64,000 bases of DNA, taken from the NCBI GenBank assembly GCA_945897465.1, contig CAMDFK010000003.1:62001-126000 (forward strand), in the 5' to 3' direction. The notes under the pieces were generated by a model, which had not been told where the DNA came from, made no database searches, and saw only the letters and a program-made list of their open reading frames with translations. The stretch's first letter is position 1, and each line of letters begins with the position of its first letter. A program made the translations under genes and the position numbers. Below, in pieces: positions 33,248 through 43,461 of the stretch. This stretch comes from Limnohabitans sp. Rim8. GTDB lineage: Bacteria; Pseudomonadota; Gammaproteobacteria; Burkholderiales; Burkholderiaceae_C.

Positions 33248-35959
33248 ATGCGTGAAGGACAACCCACCGCGATTCACCGGGAGGCTTACACCGCCCCGGC
33301 TTTTTGGATCGATACGGTCGATCTGACTTTTGACCTCGACCCGGTTAAAACCCGGGTGCTGAGCAAAATGCGCCTGCGCCGCAACCCCGATGTGGCGGCC
33401 CAGCCGCTGCGTCTGGATGGCGAAGAGCTGAATTTGGCCCGCGTGTTGGTCAATGGTGGTGGCACCTCGTTCAAGATGGACGGCAAACAGCTCGTGCTGG
33501 AAAACCTGCCCGAAGGCACGGATGCCTTCGATTTGGAGATCTTCACCACCTGCAACCCCGAGAAGAACACCCAGCTGATGGGCTTGTACGTCAGCCAAGG
33601 CACGTTTTTTACGCAATGTGAGGCCGAGGGCTTTCGCCGCATCACCTACTTCCTGGACCGCCCGGATGTGATGGCCAGCTACACCGTCACACTGCGAGCC
33701 GACAAGGCCAAGTACCCCGTGCTGCTGAGCAACGGCAACTTGGTCGAGCAAGGCGCGTTGGACGATGGTCGCCACTTTGCCAAGTGGGTCGACCCCCACA
33801 AAAAGCCCTGCTACCTGTTTGCCCTGGTGGCCGGTCAGCTGGTGGCGCGTGAGCAGCGCATCATCAGCCGCGGTGGCAAAGAGCATTTGCTGCAAGTCTT
33901 TGTGCGCCCGGGCGACCTGGACAAAACCGAGCACGCGATGAACTCGCTCATGGCCAGCGTGGCTTGGGACGAAGCCCGTTTTGGCCTGCCCCTCGATCTG
34001 GAACGCTTCATGATCGTCGCCACCAGCGACTTCAACATGGGCGCCATGGAAAACAAAGGCCTGAACATCTTCAATACCAAGTACGTGCTGGCTAACCCGA
34101 ACACCGCCACCGACATGGATTTCGGCGGCATCGAAAGCGTGGTTGGCCACGAGTACTTCCACAACTGGACCGGCAACCGCATCACCTGCCGCGACTGGTT
34201 CCAGCTCTCGCTCAAGGAGGGCCTCACGGTTTTCCGCGACCAGGAATTCAGCCAGGACATGGCAGGCGTTGCGAGTGCCCGGGCCGTCAAACGCATTGAA
34301 GACGTGCGGGTCTTGCGCACGGTACAGTTTGCCGAAGATGCAGGTCCCATGGCCCACCCGGTGCGCCCGGACAGCTATGTCGAGATCAACAACTTCTACA
34401 CCGTCACCATCTACGAAAAAGGTGCCGAAGTCGTTCGCATGATGCAGGCCTTGGTGGCCACACCCAACGACCTTCAGGGCCGCGATGGATTTGCCAAGGG
34501 CATGAAGCTCTACTTTGATCGCCATGACGGCCAAGCCGTGACCTGCGACGACTTTGCGCAGTCCATCGCCGACGCCAACCCCGGCTCTGCGTTGGCCCAG
34601 AACCTCACCGCTTTCAAGCTCTGGTACAGCCAGGCAGGCACCCCGCGCCTGCAGGCCAGCGGTGTCTACAACGCTGCCGAACGCAGCTACACCCTGACGC
34701 TTGGCCAAAGCTGCCCCGTGAACCCCGACCAAGCCAATAAAAAACCTTTTGTGATTCCGGTGGCTGTAGGCCTGCTCAGCCGCGACGGCGCAGCTCTGCC
34801 CTTGCAGTTGGCTGGCACCCACGACAGCGCCCTGCAGCAAACCCTGGTGCTGACCGACGAGAGCGCCAGCTTCAGCTTTACCAACATCGACAGCGAACCC
34901 GTGCCCTCACTGCTGCGCGGCTTCAGTGCCCCCGTGGTGCTGGAAGACGGTTTGTCAGCCGACGACTTGCTGATTTTGTTGGCCCACGACAGCGACCCCT
35001 TCAACCAGTGGGAAGCTGGCCAGCGCCTGATGCTGCAAAGCGCCCTGCAAGCCATCCAGCAAAACAAGGACTTGACGGGCCAGCCCTTACTGTCCGAGGC
35101 CCTGGTGGTCGCTTTGCGCAATGTGCTGCGCCACCCCATGCTGGACGCGGCCTTCAAGGACTTGGCGCTGACGCTGCCGTCTGAAAACTACATCGCCGAC
35201 CAGCTGGACGTGGTGGACCCGCAGCGGGTGCACGCCCTGCGCGAGGCCATGCGCCTGCAATTGGCCAGCGCCCTGCAAGCCGATTGGCAATGGGCCTGGG
35301 ACGCGCACAAAAACACTGGGGCTTACTCGCCTGATGCCAAGTCAAGCGGAAGTCGTGCCCTGGCGGGTCTTGCCATGACCATGCTGTGTGTGGCAGCTGT
35401 GCACAACGGTGACGCTGTCGCGCCCGGCCGTTTCTACCAGCAATTCAAGGATGCGGGCAACATGACCGACCGCTTCAACGCCTTGTCGGCCCTGGTCGTC
35501 AGTGGCCATGACTTGGCACAAGACGCTTTGGACCTGTTCTACAAGATGTTCTCGCACGAGGCGCTGGTGATCGACAAATGGTTCGCCCTGCAAGCGGGTG
35601 CGCCCGACCGTGCAGGCGATGTGCTGCCGCGTGTGCGCCAGCTCATGCAGCACACCGACTTCAGCCTGCGCAACCCCAACCGGGCCCGCAGCTTGATCTT
35701 CAGCTACTGCAGCGCCAACCCAGCGGGCTTTCACCGCGCCGACGCGGCAGGCTATGTGTTCTGGAGCGAGCAGGTGCTGGCACTGGACGCGATCAACCCA
35801 CAAGTGGCCGCCCGCCTGGCCCGCGCCATGGACCGCTGGAGCCGCATGGCCGAGCCCTACCGCAGCGCGGCCAAAGTCGCCATTGAGCGCGTGGCCGCCA
35901 AACCAGATCTGTCGAACGACGTGTGCGAAGTCGTCAACCGTGCGCTGAAAGCATCTTGA
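33248..35959 (+). CDS. pepN: Aminopeptidase N (M1 metallopeptidase)
   Basis: The protein is about 903 residues, the normal size for PepN. The substrate-binding motif GAMENKGLN begins near residue 264, and the zinc site is HEYFH at 301-305 with the third ligand Glu324 (HExxH-x18-E). The last 400 residues form the helical C-terminal domain of the DUF3458/PepN type. It cleaves N-terminal residues from peptides in the cytoplasm. GTG 33245 directly precedes the ATG and could serve as start. It is 36 bp from fbp's first possible start. Confidence 0.97.
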   Translation: MREGQPTAIHREAYTAPAFWIDTVDLTFDLDPVKTRVLSKMRLRRNPDVAAQPLRLDGEELNLARVLVNGGGTSFKMDGKQLVLENLPEGTDAFDLEIFTTCNPEKNTQLMGLYVSQGTFFTQCEAEGFRRITYFLDRPDVMASYTVTLRADKAKYPVLLSNGNLVEQGALDDGRHFAKWVDPHKKPCYLFALVAGQLVAREQRIISRGGKEHLLQVFVRPGDLDKTEHAMNSLMASVAWDEARFGLPLDLERFMIVATSDFNMGAMENKGLNIFNTKYVLANPNTATDMDFGGIESVVGHEYFHNWTGNRITCRDWFQLSLKEGLTVFRDQEFSQDMAGVASARAVKRIEDVRVLRTVQFAEDAGPMAHPVRPDSYVEINNFYTVTIYEKGAEVVRMMQALVATPNDLQGRDGFAKGMKLYFDRHDGQAVTCDDFAQSIADANPGSALAQNLTAFKLWYSQAGTPRLQASGVYNAAERSYTLTLGQSCPVNPDQANKKPFVIPVAVGLLSRDGAALPLQLAGTHDSALQQTLVLTDESASFSFTNIDSEPVPSLLRGFSAPVVLEDGLSADDLLILLAHDSDPFNQWEAGQRLMLQSALQAIQQNKDLTGQPLLSEALVVALRNVLRHPMLDAAFKDLALTLPSENYIADQLDVVDPQRVHALREAMRLQLASALQADWQWAWDAHKNTGAYSPDAKSSGSRALAGLAMTMLCVAAVHNGDAVAPGRFYQQFKDAGNMTDRFNALSALVVSGHDLAQDALDLFYKMFSHEALVIDKWFALQAGAPDRAGDVLPRVRQLMQHTDFSLRNPNRARSLIFSYCSANPAGFHRADAAGYVFWSEQVLALDAINPQVAARLARAMDRWSRMAEPYRSAAKVAIERVAAKPDLSNDVCEVVNRALKAS

Positions 35960-36001
35960 TCTGCCGCACCTGAAGTCGATGCCCAAAGCCAAGGAATGAA
36001 C

Positions 36002-37009
36002 ATGAGCAGCAAAATCTCACTCTCCCGCTACCTGGTCGAGCAGCAGCGCAACAAAGGCCACATCCCGGCCGATTTGCGCCTGCTGCTCGAAGTGGTGGCC
36101 CGCGCCTGCAAAAGCATCAGCCACGCCGTGAACAAAGGCGCTTTGGGGGGAGTGCTGGGCAGCGCCGAGATCGAAAACGTACAAGGTGAGGTCCAGAAAA
36201 AACTCGACATCATCGCCAACGAGGTGCTGCTCGAAGCCAACGAATGGGGTGGACACTTGGCAGCCATGGCCAGCGAAGAAATGGACAGCATTTACCTGGT
36301 GCCCAACCGCTACCCGCAAGGCGAATACCTGCTCATGTTTGACCCACTGGATGGGTCATCGAACATCGATGTCAACGTCAGCATCGGCACCATCTTCAGT
36401 GTGCTGAAAAAATCAGACGACAACCAAGGCGTGACCGAGCAAGACTTTTTGCAACCCGGCAAGAACCAAGTGGCGGCCGGTTATTGCGTGTACGGCCCGC
36501 AAACCACCTTGGTGCTCACCGTGGGCGATGGGGTGGCCATGTTCACCCTCGACCGAGAACAGGGCTCATTTGTGCTGACCCAAGAAAACGTGCAGGTGCC
36601 CGCCGACACCAAGGAATTCGCGATCAACATGAGCAATATGCGCCACTGGGACGAGCCGGTGCGCCGCTACATCGATGAATGCCTGCAGGGCAAGGAGGGC
36701 CCGCGGGGTAAGGACTTCAACATGCGCTGGGTTGCGTCTATGGTGGCCGATGTGCACCGCATCCTGACCCGTGGTGGAGTGTTCATGTACCCCTGGGACA
36801 AGCGTGAGCCCCACAAGGCCGGAAAACTGCGCCTGCTCTACGAAGCCAACCCCATGAGCTGGTTGATTGAGCAAGCCGGGGGCGCTGCCACCAATGGCAG
36901 AGTGCGCATTTTGGACATGCAGCCGAGCCAACTGCACGAGCGTGTGAGCGTGGTGCTCGGCTCCAAAAACGAAGTCGAGCGTGTGACGCAATACCACACA
37001 CAAGCTTGA
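36002..37009 (+). CDS. fbp: Fructose-1,6-bisphosphatase class 1
   Basis: The 335-residue enzyme removes the 1-phosphate from fructose-1,6-bisphosphate in gluconeogenesis. The metal-binding motif [13 protein letters not shown] and the C-terminal substrate loop [20 protein letters not shown] are intact. AAGGA at 35991-35995 sits 6 bases before the ATG at 36002 but abuts the alternative ATG at 35996, so I prefer 36002. It follows pepN closely and is probably cotranscribed. Confidence 0.96.
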   Translation: MSSKISLSRYLVEQQRNKGHIPADLRLLLEVVARACKSISHAVNKGALGGVLGSAEIENVQGEVQKKLDIIANEVLLEANEWGGHLAAMASEEMDSIYLVPNRYPQGEYLLMFDPLDGSSNIDVNVSIGTIFSVLKKSDDNQGVTEQDFLQPGKNQVAAGYCVYGPQTTLVLTVGDGVAMFTLDREQGSFVLTQENVQVPADTKEFAINMSNMRHWDEPVRRYIDECLQGKEGPRGKDFNMRWVASMVADVHRILTRGGVFMYPWDKREPHKAGKLRLLYEANPMSWLIEQAGGAATNGRVRILDMQPSQLHERVSVVLGSKNEVERVTQYHTQA

Positions 37010-37021
37010 AGGCTGGCCTTC

Positions 37022-37270
37022 TTACGCGCGTCCTGTGGGTCGAGCACCAGAACCTCCAGACAACATTTCGAGCCGATTCAAGGCACCCAGGGCCTGCACA
37101 GCTTTGCGCGTGGCACCGGGTACGTTGGTGCCGCTGGAACGCAAATAATGCAGCGCCATCGCCAAGGCATTTTCTGCTTCCTGGTGCATGGCCAAGGTAA
37201 AGTGGTCCTGGTGCACGGGGGCGCTGATGTGACGGGTGTTCAGAGGTATCAAGCGGGCTGATGTGGTCAT
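37022..37270 (-). CDS. Small hypothetical protein, 82 residues
   Basis: The frame starts MTTSARLIPLNTRHIS with AGGAG about 9 bases upstream and ends just after the convergent fbp gene. A central predicted helix (TLAMHQEAENALAMALHYLRSS) is the main feature; there is no signal peptide or membrane segment. The upstream region is AT-rich with TTGCAA repeats, suggesting its own promoter. I do not recognise the family. Confidence 0.55.
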   Translation of the reverse strand: MTTSARLIPLNTRHISAPVHQDHFTLAMHQEAENALAMALHYLRSSGTNVPGATRKAVQALGALNRLEMLSGGSGARPTGRA

Positions 37271-37358
37271 GGTTTCATGCTCCTGTGAGTGGATGCTGGA
37301 TCGCATGAATTAAATTTACCATCGACGACATCGATTTTAATACTTTGATCATCTTTAT

Positions 37359-37382
37359 TTGCAACAAATTGCAAAATTGCAA
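37359..37382. repeat. Triple TTGCAA motif in an AT-rich spacer
   Basis: TTGCAA occurs at 37359-37364, 37369-37374 and 37377-37382 in a spacer much richer in A and T than its surroundings. Each hexamer is its own reverse complement, so the cluster could bind a regulator. It lies between the small hypothetical gene and the end of the NYN-domain gene. Confidence 0.4.
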
Positions 37383-37437
37383 TCACATCAGCGTGGCCAC
37401 CTGGTCCCATGCCCAAGCAGACCCTTGGCTCACCCGA

Positions 37438-38334
37438 TCAGTCGGCCAGATCGGGGGGTAAACCGTCACCCTCCGCAAGTGCTGGGGCCATCGGTTCTGT
37501 CACAACCTGTCGCAAGATTTCGCGCAGCATTTTTTTCTCGGGCAGGCTCAAGGCGCGGGCCAAGCGCTGACGCATGCGCAGCAGAAGTTGGCGGTCCACT
37601 TCTTGAGGAATGCCTCGGCTGATCTGCAACGCGTCGCGCAAGTCCTCACGCAGGTCTTCGGGCTCTTCCGCCCACCAAGCACTGATGACCTCGCGCATGG
37701 ATTTGCGCAGCTCTTCGACATCTTCAACGGCCAGGCCCATGCCGGTGGGCAACTTGCCTTGCAGCATGTCGGCCAAGGCTTGTGAGTTCACCACCACACG
37801 GCGATCGGCTTGGGTCAGCAACCGGGCCCAGCCCGGATCGGTGCGCACCATTTGCGGCATGTTGCGGGCCGATTCGTCAGCCAGCAAATGCACGCTCAAG
37901 CCGCTGAGTTGGGCCTCGTCAATGGTGGCGAGGAAACGTTCGTCGTCGCTGGCCACCAGCACATGGTCACAGGCATGGTGCTCGGCCAGTTGTTTGAGGT
38001 CGTGACCGAGGGAGCGCAACAGCGACGCTCCGCCATCGGCATCGTGCGCTTGCACCAAGCGCACGATCTGGTCATCAATGACCAGGCCATCCGAGCGGTC
38101 GCTGTACCAGTAGATGCGTCGCAAATCCACGTCCAGTGCCGCCTGTGAGAGGGCCTGGGACAACAAGCTGAGCAAGCCTTGCCGATTGACCGATTCGCCC
38201 GTGGCGCCCATTGCACCTTGCTGGGCGAGCCAGATCAGGAAGCGGCCATCGATCAGGGCCATGCAGGTGCCGCCCCGGTGTTCTCCAAAGCGGCGCTCGG
38301 AACGGGTGTCTTGAGAAAAATAGTCGCGTTTCAT
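37438..38334 (-). CDS. NYN-domain (PIN-like nuclease fold) protein with C-terminal helical region
   Basis: The 298-residue protein has an N-terminal NYN/DUF88 domain (LabA-like): LIDGRFLIWLAQQ with the first acidic residue, then IYWYSDRSDGL, and CDHVLVASDDERFL carrying a pair of acidic residues typical of the PIN-like metal site. Such domains cut RNA. The C-terminal half is charged and helical (EELRKSMREVISAWWAEEPEDL). The start is uncertain: no good ribosome binding site precedes 38334 or 38352. It is isolated between AT-rich spacers, so it is probably monocistronic. The target is unknown. Confidence 0.75.
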   Translation of the reverse strand: MKRDYFSQDTRSERRFGEHRGGTCMALIDGRFLIWLAQQGAMGATGESVNRQGLLSLLSQALSQAALDVDLRRIYWYSDRSDGLVIDDQIVRLVQAHDADGGASLLRSLGHDLKQLAEHHACDHVLVASDDERFLATIDEAQLSGLSVHLLADESARNMPQMVRTDPGWARLLTQADRRVVVNSQALADMLQGKLPTGMGLAVEDVEELRKSMREVISAWWAEEPEDLREDLRDALQISRGIPQEVDRQLLLRMRQRLARALSLPEKKMLREILRQVVTEPMAPALAEGDGLPPDLAD

Positions 38335-38477
38335 GGTGTGTGCCGAATCCATATGAATAAAAAACAATAAATGTTGCGCAATCAGGCAACAAACGTTATT
38401 TTACGACCATGATTTGGGTGCACTTGCGCCAAGTCGTTGGCTTGAGTCATGCGGTCATCTCTTGTCGGTTATAAACA

Positions 38478-39209
38478 GTGCTTGTGTCCAAAAATCCACT
38501 CTTTGATCCACGACAAGTCCCGGTTTGGCAAATCGACTACGACATGCCCGCTGTGCCGACTTCGAGCCTGCAGCCCGAGGCCCTGAAAGCCCGGTTTGAG
38601 CATCCGCCTGTGTGGCAACCTGAAGTGGTGCGTGAGAACTTCACATCCGACCGCGCCCCCGCTCAAGCGGCCGTGCTGGTGCCCATTGTGATGCGCGGGC
38701 CGAACGCTTCCTTGCCCACAGTGCTGCTGACGCGCCGCGCCTCGCACATGAAGACCCATTCGGGGCAGATTGCGTTTCCCGGCGGTAAGGTGGACCCCGA
38801 GGACGCCAACCTGCAAGCCACCGCCTTGCGCGAGGCCGAGGAAGAAGTGGGCTTGGCGGCCCGCCATGTGCAGGTCATCGGCGAGTTGCCGGTTTACATC
38901 ACGGGCACGTCATTTTGGGTGACGCCGGTGATCGGCTTGGTTTCTCCTGATTTCGATCTGCGCCCCAATGCCGACGAGGTGGCCGATGTGTTTGAGGTGC
39001 CCCTGGCTTTTTTGATGAACCCGGCCAACCACCGGCGGCATGCCTTTGAATGGCAAGGGTCTCAGCGACAATGGTTTTCCATGCCGTATGAGGAACGGAG
39101 AACTGCCTCCAATGGCGAAGTCCAGGCCGTTGAGCATTTCATATGGGGTGCCACGGCCGGTATGCTGCGCAATTTTTACCAATTTCTGGTGGCCTCGCCA
39201 TCCCCATGA
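38478..39209 (+). CDS. NUDIX hydrolase, CoA pyrophosphatase-like
   Basis: The 243-residue protein contains a complete Nudix box, GGKVDPEDANLQATALREAEEEVGL (given here as start GGKVD and core REAEEEVGL, residues about 102-126), preceded by the HSGQIAFPGG strand typical of CoA pyrophosphatases (NudL/YeaB). It should hydrolyse CoA derivatives to phosphopantetheine products. The start is GTG; another GTG two codons on is possible. It is 7 bp from the CbiB-related gene. Confidence 0.87.
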   Translation: MLVSKNPLFDPRQVPVWQIDYDMPAVPTSSLQPEALKARFEHPPVWQPEVVRENFTSDRAPAQAAVLVPIVMRGPNASLPTVLLTRRASHMKTHSGQIAFPGGKVDPEDANLQATALREAEEEVGLAARHVQVIGELPVYITGTSFWVTPVIGLVSPDFDLRPNADEVADVFEVPLAFLMNPANHRRHAFEWQGSQRQWFSMPYEERRTASNGEVQAVEHFIWGATAGMLRNFYQFLVASPSP

Positions 39210-39216
39210 GAACGTC

Positions 39217-40182
39217 ATGAGTTTTTTTGCCATCTTGCTGGCCTTGGTGCTGGAACAAGCCCGCCCCCTCAAAACCGACAACCAGGTCTTTGTTGCTGTT
39301 GAAAAATGGATGGCTTGGGTGGTGCGCACCTTTGATGCGGGCACCCGACCGCAAGCTTGGGTGACTTGGGGCATTGCCACCCTCTCCCCCGCCTTGTTGG
39401 CCGTGCTGTTTCATTGGCTGCTCGAGTGGACCCTGGGCTGGTGGGTGGCTGTGCTGTGGAACGTGGCCCTGTTGTATGTCACCTTGGGTTTTCGCCAATT
39501 CAGCCACCACTTCACCGGTATCCGTGAAGCCTTGGAAAACGGCGACGAGAACAAGGCCCGCGAATTGCTGGCGCAGTGGCACCAGGTGCAAGTGGGCCAA
39601 ATCCCGCGCAGCGAGATCGTGCGGCATGTGATCGAGTACTCGGTGATTGCCGCGCACCGCCATGTGTTCGGTGTGTTTTTTTGGTACGCCGCCCTGTCCA
39701 TCATCGGCTTGGGACCAGTGGGCGCGGTGATTTACCGACTGAGCGAGTTGGCGCAGCGGCGCTGGCTGGAGCCATCGGCCGATGGCGCTTTACCCAGCGA
39801 AGTTCTTCGCTCTGTCTCCGCACGGGCATGGCAGGCCTTGGACTGGCTGCCCTCGCGCATGACGGCCTTGGGCTTTGCAATTGTGGGCAGCTTCGAGGAT
39901 GCCATGGACGGCTGGCGACACCACGCACAGAACTTTCCCGAGGACAACGACGGCGTGATCTTGGCCGCCACTGCTGGGGCCATCAACATCCGCTTGGGTG
40001 GCGCTGCTTTGCAACCTGCCAATGAAGGTTCGCCCACGTCGGAGGCCCCGGACAGCAGCAGCACACCAGGACGTGTAGCCGCCGTGGGGCACTTTGCCCA
40101 AGTGGTGGGCCTGGTTTGGCGCACCGTGATCATGTGGCTGCTGTTGTTGGCTTTGCTGACCATGGCCAACCTGGTGGGCTGA
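39217..40182 (+). CDS. CbiB/CobD-related membrane protein
   Basis: The 321-residue membrane protein begins MSFFAILLALVLEQARPL and has about four hydrophobic segments with a long charged loop (residues about 85-140). Segments such as GFRQFSHHFTGIREALENGD and SARAWQALDWLPSRMTALGFAIVGSFEDAM match the CobD/CbiB family pattern (adenosylcobinamide-phosphate synthase and AmpE-like relatives). No cobalamin genes are adjacent, so it is probably not a true CbiB. It shares a tight unit with the NUDIX gene. Confidence 0.75.
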   Translation: MSFFAILLALVLEQARPLKTDNQVFVAVEKWMAWVVRTFDAGTRPQAWVTWGIATLSPALLAVLFHWLLEWTLGWWVAVLWNVALLYVTLGFRQFSHHFTGIREALENGDENKARELLAQWHQVQVGQIPRSEIVRHVIEYSVIAAHRHVFGVFFWYAALSIIGLGPVGAVIYRLSELAQRRWLEPSADGALPSEVLRSVSARAWQALDWLPSRMTALGFAIVGSFEDAMDGWRHHAQNFPEDNDGVILAATAGAINIRLGGAALQPANEGSPTSEAPDSSSTPGRVAAVGHFAQVVGLVWRTVIMWLLLLALLTMANLVG

Positions 40183-40196
40183 CAAGGCCCTGGCCC

Positions 40197-41201
40197 TCAC
40201 CAGCGTTGCTGGCCCAATTCCTCAAACAGCTGCGCGTAAATGCGGTGACGGCGGACGCTGATGTTGCCGGGGTGCTCAGCGGTTTCGACCTGCGCCAACA
40301 CGGCACAACCGGGCTCGTGCAAATGCGTGCAGTTGTAGAACTTGCAGCCGCCCAAATGCTTACGCAGATCGGGCATGCAATCGGCCAAGCGGCTGGGCTC
40401 GATGTGGTGCAGGCCAAACTCCTGAAAACCGGGCGAATCGATCAAGGCAGTGGGTGTTGCGTCCTTTTCAGCCCCATTTTCAACAACCGTTTGAGTTGAC
40501 GCATCGAGCGCAGGCACCCAGTACCAACGCGTGCTGGTGGTGGTGTGCTTGCCCGAGTTGAGCGCCAACGATATTTCGCCGGTCTCCACCTGCGCATCGG
40601 GCACCAAGCGGTTGATCAGCGTGCTTTTGCCACTGCCCGACGGCCCGAGCACCAAGGTGGTCAGGCCCTGCAAAAGACCACACAAGGCGGCTACGCCATC
40701 GTCGGCCACCGGGCTGCGCGGGCTGAGGCTGATGGGCATGACGCTGTAGCCCATAGCGCGGTAGGGGGCCAAGCGCTCCCAAGCTTGGGCAAAGGGCTGG
40801 GCCAGGTCGCTTTTGTTGAGTGCGATGATGGGTGTGATGCGCTCGGCCTCGGCCGCCACCAAGGCCCGTGAGAGCTGACTTTCCGAATACTCAGGGTCAG
40901 CGGCGATCAAAATCAGCACGCGGTCCAAGTTGGCGGCAAAGGATTTGGTGCGGATTTCGTCTTGTCGGTAAAACAGGTTGCGGCGTTCTTGCAGTTTCTC
41001 GATGCTACCCTCGTCACCCGCGATTTGCCACAGCACCAGGTCGCCCACCACCACCTGGTTTTTCTTGCCCCGGGGGTGGCAAATCAGGCGACGGCCTTCG
41101 GGGGTCTCCACCAGGCAGTGGCGGCCATAGGTGGCGACCACCAAGCCCGGCTCTAGGTCGTTGGCCTGGGGCATGGCCGGGCGCACTTTGGGCTTATTCA
41201 T
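40197..41201 (-). CDS. rsgA: Ribosome small-subunit-dependent GTPase RsgA
   Basis: The 334-residue circularly permuted GTPase matures the 30S subunit. An N-terminal OB fold is followed by the permuted G motifs: ALNKSDLA (G4) comes before GPSGSGKSTLIN (G1), and the G3 element is in IDSPGFQEFG. The C-terminal zinc knuckle is seen in LRKHLGGCKFYNCTHLHEPGCAV. An insertion of about 18 residues follows the switch region (DASTQTVVENGAEKD). It is first-downstream of the pterin dehydratase by 6 bp. Confidence 0.96.
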   Translation of the reverse strand: MNKPKVRPAMPQANDLEPGLVVATYGRHCLVETPEGRRLICHPRGKKNQVVVGDLVLWQIAGDEGSIEKLQERRNLFYRQDEIRTKSFAANLDRVLILIAADPEYSESQLSRALVAAEAERITPIIALNKSDLAQPFAQAWERLAPYRAMGYSVMPISLSPRSPVADDGVAALCGLLQGLTTLVLGPSGSGKSTLINRLVPDAQVETGEISLALNSGKHTTTSTRWYWVPALDASTQTVVENGAEKDATPTALIDSPGFQEFGLHHIEPSRLADCMPDLRKHLGGCKFYNCTHLHEPGCAVLAQVETAEHPGNISVRRHRIYAQLFEELGQQRW

Positions 41202-41207
41202 GCCGCA

Positions 41208-41519
41208 TCATGCCGGTAACAAGGCGTCGGTCTGGGTCGCGGCCTCAAAGTCCAAACGGCTCAAGCCGCGCACATCGTGCGTGTTCCAGCGCACCACACA
41301 ACGTTTGTAGTTGAGCACCAGTTCGGGGTGGTGGTTGAGCTTTTCAGACAACCAGCCCACGCTGTTGACGAAGAGCAAAGCGTGTGTGTGTTGCTCGAAT
41401 GTGAACGTTTTTTCAATCGCGACGTTTTCACCATCGCCCGTCAGTCCCCAACCGACAAGCTGGCCCAGCGCCATGATCACCTCGGTGGGCTTGAGGGCCC
41501 TGACTTCTGGGGCGCTCAT
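41208..41519 (-). CDS. Pterin-4a-carbinolamine dehydratase
   Basis: The 103-residue protein has the PCD signature: the HHPEL motif in LSEKLNHHPELVLNYK and the TxDxxGL-like segment in NTHDVRGLSRLDFEAA. It dehydrates 4a-hydroxy-tetrahydropterin after aromatic amino acid hydroxylation, or may act in pterin salvage; no phenylalanine hydroxylase gene is adjacent. It overlaps the M48 protease gene by 4 bp and is followed by rsgA. Confidence 0.9.
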   Translation of the reverse strand: MSAPEVRALKPTEVIMALGQLVGWGLTGDGENVAIEKTFTFEQHTHALLFVNSVGWLSEKLNHHPELVLNYKRCVVRWNTHDVRGLSRLDFEAATQTDALLPA

Positions 41520-42775
41520 GCGGTTTTCATCCTGAGTAAACGCTCACTGGCCGGTGGGTGCGAGTAATAGAACTTCACATACCAAGGGTCGGGCGTGAGG
41601 GTCGAGGCATTGTCTTGGTACAGCTTGAGCAAGGCCGAGGACAAGTCCTTGCCCGGGGTTTGCGACACGGCATAGGCATCGGCTTCAAACTCCTGCTGGC
41701 GCGAGCGCCATGAAGACAGGGGCGCAAAAAACAAGGTGAACACGGGTGTGACCAGCATGAACAAGACCAGCGCCAGCGCGTCGTTGCTGCCCGTCACATT
41801 GGGCATGACGCCCAAGCCTGTGTAAAACCAGACTTGCTGCGCCAGCCAACCCAGCAGCGCCAAGCCCGCCAGCGTCATGGCAAAGCTGGTCGCCATCATT
41901 TTGACGATGTGCTTGTGCTTGAAGTGGCCCAGCTCATGGGCCAGCACCGCTTCCATTTCGGCCGGGCTCAGTTGCTGGAGCAAGGTGTCGAAAAACACCA
42001 CGCGCTTGCTGGCGCCAAAGCCTGTGAAAAACGCATTGGAGTGCGCCGAGCGGCGGCTGCCGTCCATCACAAAAAAACCTTTGGCGGTAAAGCCTGCGCG
42101 TTGCATCAAGCCCTGCACGCGGGCCTTGAGCAATTCGTCTTCGAGAGGCGTGAATTTGTTGAACAGCGGCATGATCACGTTGGGCGCAATGGCCATCAAG
42201 AACAACTGCCAACCCACCAGCACGCCCCAAGCCCACAACCACCACCATGCACCACCGGCTTGCATCAACCACAGCACCACCCACAACAGCGGCAGGCCCA
42301 GCACCAAACCCAGCACCAGCCCTTTGGCCATATCGGCTAGCCACAAGGCAGGCGTGATTTTGTTGAAGCCAAAGCGTTGCTCCACACCAAAGGTTTGCAT
42401 CAGCGACAAGGGCAATCCAATCAGGCCGCCCACCAGCATGAAGCCCAGCACGAGCGCGATTTGCTGCGCCATGCCCGGGCCCATCCAGCCCAACAACACT
42501 TGGTTGAGCGCATCGAGCCCACCCAGCAGCGTCCAGCCTATCAGCACCACCGCGTCGAGGGCAATGTCGATTTGCGACAGTCGCGCTTTGGCCAGGGTGT
42601 AATCGGCCGCTTTTTGGTGGTCGGCCAAAGCCATGATGTCGGCGTAAGCCTGCGGCACCGCATCGCGGTGGCGGGCCACATGCCGCACCTGGCGGGCGTT
42701 CAGCCAAAATTTGAGCGCCACATGGGCGAGCAAGGCCACCACCAAAGTCAGGGTCAAGGTCAGAGATGCATTCAT
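41516..42775 (-). CDS. M48 family metalloprotease (Ste24/CAAX-protease-like)
   Basis: The 419-residue membrane protease has about seven hydrophobic segments and the zinc site HELGH at residues 280-284, with a downstream EFEADAYAV motif supplying the third ligand. The N-terminal region with [12 protein letters not shown] and the luminal-type layout match the Ste24 branch rather than short HtpX. Bacterial Ste24-like enzymes degrade damaged membrane proteins. It overlaps the pterin dehydratase gene by 4 bp and is divergent from orn across 95 bp. Confidence 0.9.
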   Translation of the reverse strand: MNASLTLTLTLVVALLAHVALKFWLNARQVRHVARHRDAVPQAYADIMALADHQKAADYTLAKARLSQIDIALDAVVLIGWTLLGGLDALNQVLLGWMGPGMAQQIALVLGFMLVGGLIGLPLSLMQTFGVEQRFGFNKITPALWLADMAKGLVLGLVLGLPLLWVVLWLMQAGGAWWWLWAWGVLVGWQLFLMAIAPNVIMPLFNKFTPLEDELLKARVQGLMQRAGFTAKGFFVMDGSRRSAHSNAFFTGFGASKRVVFFDTLLQQLSPAEMEAVLAHELGHFKHKHIVKMMATSFAMTLAGLALLGWLAQQVWFYTGLGVMPNVTGSNDALALVLFMLVTPVFTLFFAPLSSWRSRQQEFEADAYAVSQTPGKDLSSALLKLYQDNASTLTPDPWYVKFYYSHPPASERLLRMKTA

Positions 42776-42870
42776 GCCGCCATTGTAGGAGCCGCACCCT
42801 GCGAGCCCTGGGATTCACTTCGATTCAAGCCCACGACCGATGGGTTCATGGCATCGGCGACAATCTTGGC

Positions 42871-43461
42871 ATGTCTGATGCGAACACCCACACCCCCGCC
42901 CCCGAGGCCCAAGCGCTGACCAAATCCGATCAGAACCTGGTTTGGATCGATTGTGAAATGACGGGCCTGGACCCCGAAAAAGAGCGTTTGCTCGAGATCG
43001 CGGTCATCGTGACCGGACCCCACCTCACGCCCCGCATTGAAGGGCCGGTGCTGGTGATCCACCAAAGCGACGAACTGCTCAACCAAATGGACAAGTGGAA
43101 CAAAGGCACCCATGGCAAGAGTGGGCTGATTGACAAGGTCAAGGCCTCCTCCACGAGCGAAGCCGATGCCGAAGCGCAGATCCTGGCCTTCTTGAAAAAA
43201 TACGTACCCAAAAGCAGCTCGCCCTTGTGTGGCAACACCATCAGCCAAGATCGGCGTTTTTTGGTCAAGTTCATGCCCAAGCTGGAAGCGTTTTTCCACT
43301 ACCGCAACCTGGACGTGAGCACCCTCAAGGAGTTGTCACGCCGATGGAAGCCCGAGGTGTACGCCAATTTCAAGAAGCAGCAAAAGCACACCGCCTTGGC
43401 AGATGTGCACGAATCCATCGACGAACTGGCGCATTACCGAGAGCATTTCATCCGTTTGTGA
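42871..43461 (+). CDS. orn: Oligoribonuclease
   Basis: The 196-residue DEDDh exonuclease degrades 2-5-nt RNA and pGpG. Exo [11 protein letters not shown], Exo [14 protein letters not shown] and Exo [17 protein letters not shown] are intact, with the catalytic His in [10 protein letters not shown]. The first 20 residues are a Thr/Ala/Pro-rich extension. The start at 42871 is a plain ATG; the open frame upstream would overlap the M48 protease promoter. A long spacer leads to the helicase gene. Confidence 0.95.
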   Translation: MSDANTHTPAPEAQALTKSDQNLVWIDCEMTGLDPEKERLLEIAVIVTGPHLTPRIEGPVLVIHQSDELLNQMDKWNKGTHGKSGLIDKVKASSTSEADAEAQILAFLKKYVPKSSSPLCGNTISQDRRFLVKFMPKLEAFFHYRNLDVSTLKELSRRWKPEVYANFKKQQKHTALADVHESIDELAHYREHFIRL

